Positions 45,670 to 57,600 of a DNA stretch of 64,000 nucleotides are shown piece by piece. Origin of the DNA: Guadua angustifolia. Taxonomy: Eukaryota > Streptophyta > Magnoliopsida > Poales > Poaceae. The position numbers were made by a program, and so were the translations under genes. The notes beneath the pieces are model-generated. The model worked only from the letters and a program-made list of their open reading frames with translations, had not been told where the DNA came from and ran no database searches. Location of the stretch: positions 14,198,001 through 14,262,000 of the forward strand of contig CM070511.1 of the NCBI GenBank assembly GCA_036346375.1. The letters run 5' to 3'. The stretch's first letter is position 1; the number at the start of each line of letters is the position of its first letter.

Positions 45670-45907
45670 ATTTTCTAGAGATTTTCTATGTTTAAATAAA
45701 ATTTTTATTTATTTTATTGTTATAAGCTTTTACTCTTTTTCTTTATCTATTACTTAAGCCTAATTATAAAAGATTTCTCCTTTAGAGCAAAATTAAAAAA
45801 AGCCAAGAAAAATCAAGAAAATTCAAAAATTCATAAAATACATAATTAAATATAATTAAATCTTAAAATTTAAGTTCTTACTTTATTTTAAATTTCAGGA
45901 TGTTATA

Positions 45908-46946
45908 GTTGTTGTGATATATGGTAGCACCTTCGTCCTTCTCTCACTTCGCTTCGCCCTCAAAGACTCTCTCTTTAGCCACACATGATGTTGTTCCCTT
46001 TTGTCCCTATTTCCTCCCCCAACCTCTTCCCTAAACTCAAAAAAGTTTTTTCCAAATTTCCCATTTTTTTAATAGGTAGTATTTCTAATCAAAAGTGTTT
46101 GAATCAAAAGTTTTCAAACCAAAAGTTTTTTGTGTCGAAACTTTTCGAATCCAAAGTTTTTTCAGTCAATAGTTTGTGAACAAAAATTTTTCTATTGAAT
46201 TCATTTGAAAGATTCCAATCAAAATTTTTGTTGAGGAGAATGATGGATGGGAAAGAGAAAGAGAAGAAAGAGTGAAGGAAAAGATGCTATTTGGCAACCC
46301 CATATGTGCCCTCGCCGATGAATTGACAATGGCAATGCCAAATTAGCAATACCTTGCATGTGGCCTAGTGGTGGGAGCGAGGACATTTGTTCTCACCTAC
46401 TAGAATTCAATCCCTAGATTCCCACCTACTCGGGTTTGATCTTAGGATCAACACAGTGTATGGTATTTATTTAGAGAACACAAGTAGGGAAGCGTATGTC
46501 CGTGTTCCATGAGACTGTGTAGCCTTTGCAAATTTTTCTAATATATGCAATGGATACGCACACATCTGTATACATGTGTAATATGAGTAGAGTGTGTGTC
46601 GTGTATGTTATTCTTGTGCTTAATTAAAAAAACGCAAAAAAAAAAAAACCCCGCATGCCGCCAGAAACGAGAATCAGCACTAGCAAACAGGCGCGCGTTT
46701 CCAACCTGTAACCATTGGCAGTTGCAGCAGAACCCAGTCCAGAGTCTTCAGACACCACGTTTGGAACCCAACAAAACAAAACCCTCCAGTAAAAAAGAAA
46801 TGGCTAGCAGCCACTAGACAACACAACTAATATTTTTTTCTGTGGTGGCCGTCGCAACTCGCAAGTTTATATAGAGCCCCACACACAAAGCTGAGCTCTG
46901 GTCTTCTATCTCCAGGAGAGAGAGAGAGGCACACACACCGCGCGCC
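45908..46946 (+). promoter_or_regulatory. Upstream region of the MATE gene
   Basis: About 1 kb between the LTR and the start codon. It has a GAA(T/A)CAAAAGTTTT-rich stretch (46,085-46,170), a poly-A run near 46,630, the TATA box at 46,868 and a GA-rich leader (AGGAGAGAGAGAGAGGCAC) before ATG. No other site can be supported. Confidence 0.4.
46868..46873 (+). promoter_or_regulatory. TATA box of the MATE gene
   Basis: TATATA in AAGTTTATATAGAGCCCC, 79 bp before the ATG. The spacing suggests a transcription start near 46,900 and a leader of about 45 bases. Confidence 0.65.
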
Positions 46947-49900
46947 ATGGGTACCGCCGGGGAGGCAGCGCATAGTAACAGCAAGCTGGAGAGCCCGCTG
47001 CTGGCGTCGCGGAAGCCGTCCGGCAGCGGCGGCGATGGCTGTCACGGGGTGAGCAAGCAGCTGGAGAGCATCCTAGACGACCAATCGGTGCCGTGGGCGC
47101 GGCGGATGTGCGCGGCGACGGTGTTGGAGATGCGGCTGCTGGTGCGCCTGGCCGCGCCGGCCGTGCTGGTGTACATGATCAACTACCTCATGTCCATGTC
47201 GACGCAGATCTTCTCCGGACACCTCGGCACGCTCGAGCTCGCCGCCGCCTCCCTCGGCAACACCGGCATCCAGGTCTTCGCCTACGGTCTCATGGTGCGT
47301 ACTTAACTAATTACGTCCAAATATGATGATGCAATCTTAATTAAACACTTCATTAAGGCTATTCCCAATGCTAAATTTCATTTTGCGGTTTCTAATGATG
47401 CCATATTATATCTCTTTATCTTTTCGAGTATATTCTAATACTAATTATAAGATAATTTAATGTCAGTTTTATAAAAAAATTTATTAAAGTTCACACTTTA
47501 TAGAATAATTTGTGTACATATTTCTCTCTTATATGAGAAAAAAGGTATATACGAAAAATAAAAGGGCTCCGAATGATTTTGTCCACTCGGTCGTAGCTAG
47601 CTAGGATGATTAGCTTGCCAACTTCCCGCGTGATGTTGGAGTTTGCGAGCTTATTGTAGAAACGTGATTTTCTTCGTGCATCGAACATCATCTGTCGTCG
47701 GCATCGTCGTCATGGGAGTACTACACGTAGCAAGTGCACAAGATGTTTTTCGTTTGCTCCAGCTATTTGGTTTCCAATGATTGCTCGCTCTAGTAGCGTG
47801 AGGTACATGGTAGCTAAGCTTAATTTTCGTATGGATGTGGACCATTCAACGAAAAGGAGTCTCTAGTAGCCTCCTATTTATTTCGTGATGTGCTGTGACC
47901 AGACCCAGCAGCCATGACGATGACCACAGGCTTCACTTTGTTTATATGATTTTTACAGATCGGTCGAATGTGAACGTAGAGGTGGACACTTGCCTGATCC
48001 AAAGCCGGTCTGGTACGAAATAAGTCGTATCAAACTTAAGAACCGGATACGATGGGTGGCACAGTCCAGCACGACTCTGTAGTACGGATCGTGTCGGGTT
48101 CGATAACCTAAAGCATGAGAAAGAATCGCAGCATGAAGGTCACCGACCTGAAGAGTATGAGCGTTATAAACACACCCAGTAGCATGAACGTCACTTCCGT
48201 CGTTGATATCTGAGAGAGACGGGTAAGAGGGGAGAGAGAGCTGAGAAAGATTGAGAGATGCTGCAAGAAGCTACTCTCTCTTGCCCGTCTATCGCATTCT
48301 CTCTTAGCTCTCTCTTTCACCCATCTCTCTTATCTGTCTCTCCCATTGTCCCCTCTTGCTTGTGTTCAGTATATCCCCCTCACTCTAAGAATAAATAAAT
48401 TTTTGTTCTTTTTTCATAATATTTGTGTTCACTGCTTTAACTCCATGTGTCTCCGGTTCCTTTCCTCTCATCGCAATAGTGGGGCAAAGTTTTGGCCGAC
48501 ACGGCACGAAGTAGGCACAAAGCGCAAATGGAACATGCTTGAGCTAGCCAAAGGTGAGCTGGGCCGGCTCGGTACAGCACGACAGGGTATTGCGGCCCGG
48601 CACGATTTAGACAAGAAGCACGACAAACCCGTACCAGGCCAGCCCGGTACGGCACGACGCCCACCTCTATGTGCATGTTAGAGGATACAAACTCATGTAT
48701 GTACGTGTGTATGAGTGATGTGCGGTGAGTGTGTGCATCTATCTTGCCCGCACTCTAAAAGAGGTGTTTACTAGTACTTGAGTGTTTTTTATCAATGAGC
48801 ACTCAATTTTTTTGTCTATTAGATATTGTTTTGTGATCCACGTTATGTTTTATCATTTTGACTATTTGAGTTATGATTCTAATTATTTGAGTTAGCATTT
48901 TTGACTTTTTGAGTTTTGTTGGGTAAACAATATGATAAGGGAATAATCAATTTGTTTAAAGTCAGTGGGAATTGTAACATAATTGAAAAGTACAGTTTTT
49001 TTAGAGTTTTTGTTCTCTATTTTTTGCATAGTTTAATTTGTGTAATACAAGTATATAATTGATGTAAAAAGCCATGTAGAAAAGAATAATTTGTATTGAG
49101 CATTTCTCAATATATTACATTACATGCTAATAGCAAAAGATCAAACTAGTGGACAAAAGCATATGTGCATCTAATATCTAAAATATTGCGCTTTTTGACA
49201 AAACAATGCAAATGATATTTATCAAGAAAACACTCAAGTTATCCCGAAACACCATCTTAAATAAATTCTATTTTCAGATTTTTTGTCAGCATTCTTACTT
49301 TCTATTTCATGCATCAATGCATTGCACCACAAAAATTAAACAGCATAACGACAGTACGAAATTTCGAGTAAAAAACGTTTGAACCATCTCATAGTTCGGA
49401 TTCTGCTACAATTTTGCGTTTCTGATATCCAACTGAATTGACGAAGCTGTGGCCGACGACGAATTAGCAACGGCTAATGAACGAGCTCTGCAATGCAGCT
49501 TGGCATGGGGAGCGCGGTGGAGACGCTGTGCGGGCAGGCTTTCGGCGCACACAAGTACGACATGCTCGGCATCTACCTGCAGCGCTCCACCATCCTGCTC
49601 ATGGCCACCGGTGTCCCGTTGGCCGTCATCTACGCCTTCTCCCGCCCCATCCTAATCCTCCTCGGCGAGTCCCCGGAGATCGCCCGCGCCGCGGCCGTCT
49701 TCGTCTACGGCCTCATCCCACAGATCTTCGCCTACGCCGCCAACTTCCCCATACAGAAGTTCATGCAGGCGCAGAGCATCATGGCGCCTAGCGCATACAT
49801 CTCCGCCGCCACGCTCGCCGGGCACCTCGTCCTAAGTTACCTCGTCGTGTACCAGCTCGGCCTGGGCCTCCTCGGCGCCTCGCTCATGCTCAGCATCAGC

Positions 49901-51616
49901 TGGTGGGTCATCGTCATCGCGCAGTTCATCTACATCGTCAGCAGCCACCGGTGCCGGTTCACGTGGACCGGATTCTCCATGCAGGCCTTCTCCGGCCTGC
50001 CGGATTTCTTCAAGCTCTCCCTCGCCTCCGCCGTAATGCTCTGCCTCGAGACGTGGTACTTCCAGATACTCGTACTCATCGCTGGCCTCCTCAAGGACCC
50101 CGAGATGGCCCTCGCCTCACTCTCAGTCTGGTAATTTCTGACTTCAACTGCATAGAGTGTGTGGTTGAGATGATTCAATCGCGTCATTCAGCTGTGTTTG
50201 TGCGTTGCAGCATGACCATTTCAGGGTGGGTGTTCATGATCTCAGTTGGATTCAATGCAGCAGCCAGGTAAGCCAGCTACTTCTGAAGTTTTGTACTTGC
50301 AAGATGCAAGTGAACTGAAATTCTGCATCTGCTCTTAACATATTGGAAAATGTTTATGTACGTGGTCTTGACAGCGTGAGGGTGAGCAACGAGCTTGGAG
50401 CCGGCAACCCCAAGTCGGCGGCGTTCTCCGTCGTGGTAGTGACGACGCTGTCGTTCATCCTGTCGGTGATAATCTCGGTGGTCATCCTGCTGTGCCGGGA
50501 CTACATCAGCTACATCTTCACGGAGGGCGAGGACGTGTCGCAGGCGGTGTCCAAGCTTACGCCGCTGCTGGCGCTCACCCTCATCCTCAACGGCATCCAG
50601 CCCGTCCTGTCAGGTAAGCACACACTCACACAACTGAAGCATTTCGCACCCGTGTAGCGTGTGACACAGACAGCTGAAGCATCCGATTCGTTGTGCACAC
50701 ACACACTGATGTGGATGTGATGAGCAGGGGTGGCCGTGGGCTGCGGATGGCAAGCGTTCGTCGCGTACGTCAATGTCGGCTGCTACTACATCATCGGCAT
50801 CCCCCTCGGTTGCCTCCTTGGGTTCTACTTCGACCTCGGCGCAGCGGTAAAACCTCCGTACCTAAAGGCTAAATCTTGACAAGATCATGTTGATCCTATG
50901 TGTCGTGCATTATTCTATGGATGACTCCAAAATGCAAATGCAGGGAATATGGAGCGGTATGATTGGAGGTACCACGATACAGACCATGATCCTGGTATGG
51001 GTTACCTTCAGGACAAACTGGAACAAAGAGGTATTACATGATTCACCTTGTTCTTACCGGATAGATATTTATTACTATTCTGTACTCCGTACATTAAAGG
51101 TGAACAATGTTTCATCAGTATCTTGACACGTACATAGAGAAAACTGCAAGGCTGGTAAGAAGGGTTAATACAATACTGTACGAGCACGTCCTGAGGACCT
51201 GCAAGACTACAGTGAGTTCCTCTGAAACTACACACAAAGGGCTACCTGAAAATCCAGTGGATTCGGATCTGTAACAATATAGAAAAGTGGGAATATATAA
51301 GTATGGAATATATACATGCTATTCTACAGCTGTGCGTAGTCTACGCAGTGGCCATAGACTAATTGAACCAGACATCCCACTAATCAGTGCATTGGACTGC
51401 TTAGTTGGACCGAGCCCTGCGCTCTTGTCTTATTTACTACAGTTTACTATAGAACAACGAATGAAGTAACTACTAGAGCAGTAACGTAGTCAAACCTACT
51501 AATAAATGCATTTCTTAGCTTACTGACTGCGAGTGGAACAAACTGATATAAGTGTCACTAAGAAACAGTTATTTTATTGGCTGGTAACATATTTTACTAA
51601 CCTTATATATAGATTT

Positions 51617-51670
<54 letters not shown>

Positions 51671-54600
51671 TACAATAATAAATTGATGTTCATTTTCCAT
51701 AAATTTTGATTTATGTAACATTTAATAGCGAAACTTATATCATGTTGTTCCTCTCGTCGTCGGTAATCTACTGATGAAATTCGCTCATGGATCGGAGTAT
51801 CAAATAAAAAGTAATAGCTAAAATAAAGAAAGAACGCATTCATGTACAAACTAGGAAACAAAATAACTACCGGAACAGTAACACGGCTGAACCAACTAAC
51901 AAACGCTTTTCTTAAGGCCAATTTGTTTTAGCTTTTCATTCTAGATTTTGGCTCCAAAAGCAGAATCAAAAATAAATAGCCTGATTCTAGAATCCAATTC
52001 TCACAATCCAGCCCACCCATATACACTAGAATCCACAATTCACTTCGTATGTGCTTTTGGATTCCAACTTTTAAAGAATCAACTTCTCTACAACCACAAT
52101 CCAGAATCAACTTTTAGAGAATCCAAAGCTGAAACAAACAGGCACTTTGTTTGTACATGAATATGTTCATTCTTTATTTTAGCTATAATTTTTTATTTGT
52201 AGCTCCGATTAATGAACGGTTTTTACCAGTAGCTTACTGATGGTGATAGGAACAAAATGATATAAGTCTCACTAATAAATAGTAATTTTCTTGGATGGTA
52301 ACAGATTTTATGATCCTTATATATAGATTTTATTATCCATATATATATGTTTTACTATTATGCAATAGTAAATTGATGTTCATTTTAGCAGTAAAATTAA
52401 TTTATGCAATGTTTATTAGTGAAACTTATGTCATGTTGTTCCTCTCGTCGTCAGTAATCTACTAGTGAAATTCATTGGTGAATCAGAACATCAAATAAAA
52501 AGTTATAGCTAAAATAAAGAAAGAACTGATTCGTACATAAACTAGAAAACACATTCCAGTAGTAGGTTCATTCGTTGTTTTATAGTAAAAATGTAGTAAA
52601 TAAGATACTAACCGTTGGTGTATTAAATAGTAAAATGAGGGACTTGTGATTACTATCTATGTATATGGATTGTACTATGCATAGATATATCTTTCACTAT
52701 ATGCAGTAGTAAATTGATGGTCATTTGACATTAAACTTGACTTACTACCGGATTGCGCTGCTAGGCTACATGGCTTGTTTTTAGGCTATACGCTAGGAAT
52801 GCATGACACTGGTCAACGTGTAGATATACAGTAGCACTATTCTATTCATGCATGTAGCTACACACTGGTCGTAACCCCGGATAAGTGCATCCAAACCATT
52901 CGGTTACATATATATGCCCGTGTATTCACTAAACCAATCACTTACATGGCCAACCACTAGTAAATGCATTCCCTAGTTAGTACATGATTCTTTCTTTTGT
53001 TAATTTAGCCATAACATTTAAATGAGATTGATTTTGGTCTTCAAAATTTACTAGGTTGTAGAATTTCACCTCCTCTATGTTTGGTTATTTACACAAGATA
53101 TGATGCTTTTTATTATCCAAAAAATAACATTTTACTAGCAATTACACAAGATATTACTATACTGTAATGAAATGAACTATCAGAACAAAAGTTCTCAAAA
53201 CCATAAGTACAAGTTTTGAAAAATTCTCAAACAATTACCATACGTAGGGGAGGTGAACTTCTCCAACCCTGTAAAATGTGAAGACCAAATTCAATCGCAT
53301 TTGAAAAATATGAAACTGACAAAGTGGTAAACAGTGAAAAATCACTATTCAGTCGAATTTGTCTTTTTTCCTATCTTTTAGATGAGATTGATTAATTTTA
53401 CAGGATTGTAGAATCTCACTTCCCCTATGTATGGTAATTTTTTGAGTTTTTTTTTGAAAACTTGTACACATGGTTCATAGATTTTACATAATAAGGATAG
53501 TTTACACAAGATATGTTGCATTTTACTATCCAGAAATTAACATTTTACTATACTAAAATGAAGTGAATTATTGGAACAAGAATTTAGTTCTATTTGTTAG
53601 CCCCATTGTAAAATATTTGAATAATTCTCCAAAAATTACCAAACGTAGAGGTGAGCTTCTACTTCCCTGTAAAATTTGAAGACCAAACTCACTCATATTT
53701 GAATGATAAGAAATTGACAAAGTGGTAAACAGTGAAAAATCACTATTCAGCTGAATTTGTCTTTTTATATCTTTCAGGTGAGATTGATTTTAGGTTTCAA
53801 ATTTTACAAGATTGTAGAATCTCGCATTCCCTATTTATGGTAATATTTTGATAATTTTTTAAAACTTGTACATGTGATTTTTATTGATTTTACATAGTAA
53901 AAGTGGTTTAAACAGGATATGTTGCCTTTTACTATTCAGGAAATAACATGTTACAAGCTGTTACACTAGATGTTACTATGCTGAAACAAAATGAACTATC
54001 AAAACAAAAATTAGTTTTGTATGTATGCTTTGTTTCAGTATAGTAATATCTTGTGTAATAGTTAATAACATGTTATTTGTTTCAATAGTAAAAGGCAACA
54101 TATCCAGTGTTTTCAAAAATCCATAAAAAGCACATGAACATATTTTCTAAAATTCTCAAAAAATTACCATATGTAGAGGATATGAGATTTTACAACCCTA
54201 TAAAACATAAAGACCAAAATCATTCTCATTTGAAAGTTATGGCTAAAGAAAAAAGAAAGAAATATTCATGTACAAACAAGAAGAACCATTGAGTGGGCTC
54301 GATCGGTCTATGTTAATTGGCCTCAGTTAGTCTGTGTTAACTGACTAGCATGTAGACTACATGTAGATATAGAATAGCATATATATACATATACGTATAT
54401 ATATATATACGTATATATATATATATAGAGGAAGCCTTTTCTGTATTTTTGGGAGTACATACTCCCACTTCTAATATATTGCTTAAACAAATGTATTATA
54501 CTTATTTATCACTTTTAGTGTACTTAAATAATAATTCTAAGATACTCGAATGCGACATGGTTGAAAAATTTTAGTTAGAGCCCTTTATTTTTGCTATATA

Positions 54601-57600
54601 TCTTTTTTCATATGTAAAGTGAGTATATACACAAATTATGCTATAAAAATAGACTTTAGTAAAAATTTTCATGGAACTCACTTTGGAGTATCTTACAATC
54701 ATTATTAGATTATGCTCAAATGGATAAAGATGTATAATTATTTTGTTTACATGGTATATGCAAGGTAGGACTACGTATTCCTAGGAGTACAGAGCCATCA
54801 CTACTACATAGAAGGCCATTACAGATAGTTAGAAAATGTCATCACAGATGGTTTCAAAACTGACTATGAAAAGACATATCAAAGATGGTTCTCAATTAGA
54901 ACTATCTGTGATATTAATTATCACAAATGGTTTTTAATTAGAACTGCCTATGATAAGAGTTTATCACAGACGGTTTTTAAATAAAACCGTCTATGATATG
55001 TTTTTCCCCTAACTCTCTTGGTAGAACTTCCAAGATTAGTATAAGTTGTTCGAAATTTTATTTTCTTTAGATATTTCTACAATGATATTTACAAGACACA
55101 TCCAGTTATAGATTTTGCAATTGAATATCACAACATCTGAGATGCATGGAGGCAACAATTTTCTGATGAGGAGGGTTTTAAAATATGAACATTTGTAACA
55201 CTTTTATCCTATTTTTTATCCTAATGTTGATGAATTCCAAGGCAAAATCTAATTCCATGAACAGTTCGTCCTAAAAGTTGTTATGCTATGATTTATCTTC
55301 CACTTCATCATCATCTCCGAATGAGAATACCATATGTAGTATACTTTCACTTTGATCTTGTATAGGAACATGATCACTCTAATCACTCTAATAGGCTGTA
55401 TATGGTATTCTCATTCAGGAATGAGGATGAAGTAAAAAATAAATCAGAGCATGACAAATTTTAGGATGAACTGTTCATGGAATTGGATTTTTTTCCATGG
55501 AATCCATCAACATTAGATAAAAAAAAGGGGATGAAAGTGCTACGAATGTTCATATTTTAAGACTCACCTCATCTGAAAAGCTGTTGCCTCAATGCATCTA
55601 GGATGTTTTGATATTCAATTGTAAAATTTATAATTGATTGTGTCTTATAAATGTTATTGCAAAAATATCTAAAGAGAAGAAAATTTTGAACAATAATACT
55701 AATCATGGAAGTTTTGCCAAGAGAGGTAGGGAAAAAATATTATTTCATAGTTCAAGACAAAAAGACCATACCACAAATATGATAATGAAATATTTCATAG
55801 TTTAGGTGACAATACATTAACATAATATGATATATACCACAAATATCAACAAGCGTACTGTCGGGGATTGGATAATCTCTATAAGGACTGTTATACCCTG
55901 GCAACTAGTTTTAGTTGACCATGCATGCCCTTGGATGGTGTTCCCAAGGAGAACCCTCAGATAGTCTAACTGGCAGGTCTGCCCAACCAGAGTAGGCCCG
56001 ATGTTCGTCTACATGCACCCGAGCTCATCCCCGGGTATGCAAGCTCGGGAGCTCGCAGGATCGGTCAAGCTGGGGAAATCCTTGAGCATGATTGGGAGAT
56101 CGTGTTCACCCTACAATGTTTACGTGGCGATAATTACACTACGATCTAGGGTTGTTATTCCCACGATGAGAACGTGGCAAGAATCAAGGTTACGGTTACG
56201 GCCACAGTTAATACAGTGAATGGAGTATTATTCGGCTACATTTATTTCAATTGTAAGCTATAAGAATCCCCTAGTCGATCGGTAAAGGGGGTGAACGAAG
56301 AGAGGCACAAGAGCACAGGCATACACGAGCCTTTCTATAAGAGTTCCACCACAATAGCAAAGTCACTGGAGTAAGGTTATTATCTTTGCTGTGAGAGGCC
56401 CGAACCAGTATAAATCCTCTGTCCATCTTTCAAGTATCCCCATCATCTTAAGAGCATTCTCCAGACGCAAACCCTTCACCAAAAAGGGGCAGTGTTGATC
56501 CCTCATTCAACAAGTAAGCTCGACGTGGACCAGTTTCCCAAACGTCGACATGTACATTGAGAAACCACATTATTACATAGTTCAAGTAAAGAAGACATTG
56601 GGGTTTTTCATGTCTGCAATCATATATGCCATAGCTTCTATAACAAATACTTCTTGGTTCTCTCTTAAGTTCTACAGCTCCAATACAGTGCTGATTTGTT
56701 TGACACCAATAACTGAATGATCTCCAGTCATATCACTTAATCCCTACAAAAGCGACCATGTTGTTGTGAAAAGGGTGTGTTGGTATATTGTTAGTAATCA
56801 CGTCGAATTAAATACTATAAACCTTTATATTACCTCTATAAATTCAGTTTTGGCTTCTTCCAGCTTTGCATTTGCCCTGTAGTCCTTAATGACATGTGAC
56901 GTGTTAAGAGATTCAATAGCTTGCAATTTTCCATCTTTGTCTTTCAGTTTTTATTTCATCTCATAAATCTTTTTTATTAACTTAAACTTGCCCTTCAGTT
57001 ATTCGATCTCTTCACACATGTACTTGTCTATGTACATCATAACAGATGGTTCTATGTTGAGATAGTCTCACATTCAAATTGAGCAAACACTATATAGAGG
57101 ACAACTCTTTTACCTAAGAGACAAAAGAACACGCAATGAATAAAAAACAAGGCTCAGTTTAACTGAGTAGCCTCTGCCTCAAGCATTAAACTCAATGTCA
57201 GATGGTCCTGCTAGCTAGCCAAAAAATATACCTTAGTAAAGCACTAGAAAATGCTTGCGTTTGAATCAATCTTTAGATGAACCTAAGGTGATCAAACAAA
57301 CTCCCCTCAGAACTCAACATAAAGCTTTGTATGAAACAACTTTGATAAAAATAATGCAAAGCTAATCCATGTTTCCAAACAAATTATGGTAGCTTATGGA
57401 TCTGACACAATGGACGGCAGCTACTCCTCCTGGTCCGATGCAAGCCTTCTTGGTCTCCAGCAATGAGCAAGCAGGAAAGATCAAGCGCAAAAATAAAATG
57501 AACTAGTAAAAGCCGATTAATAGCTCTTTAAGTGTTCTTGGGCATAAAATCATCTCAAGCAATATGCCTCCTGTGAGTAGTGCTTATATGCCACTAAAAT

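Larger units (their letters stand above)
41960..45907 (-). repeat. Long 5' LTR of a Tekay-like gypsy element
   Basis: Plus-strand ends are TGAAATGACCCTG and GGATGTTATA; the final TA is a change from the expected CA. The PBS next to the left end gives minus orientation. Length is 3.9 kb, or about 3.3 kb without the solo LTR inserted at 42,793-43,434. It contains the GTTGAGTACTTTCATACTCAG block and a 163-bp tandem duplication. It has no genes; the ORFs at 44,622-45,128 are not supported. Its right end lies 1.04 kb upstream of the MATE start codon. Confidence 0.7.
51517..52550 (+). repeat. Diverged direct duplication in MATE intron 6
   Basis: 51,517-51,859 and 52,231-52,550 share AGCTTACTGA, AATTGATGTTCATTTT, CATGTTGTTCCTCTCGTCGTC and AGCTAAAATAAAGAAAGAAC in the same order. 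A third partial copy follows near 52,615-52,745. Between the copies, 52,153-52,210 is an inverted piece of the same unit (TTCATTCTTTATTTTAGCTA). Confidence 0.75.

Noticed and set aside
49477..50271. Additional plus-strand ORFs of 104 and 122 aa and a minus-strand ORF over MATE exons 2 and 3
   Set aside because: Out-of-frame shadows of the GC-rich MATE exons; translations are His/Arg/Pro-rich without family similarity.
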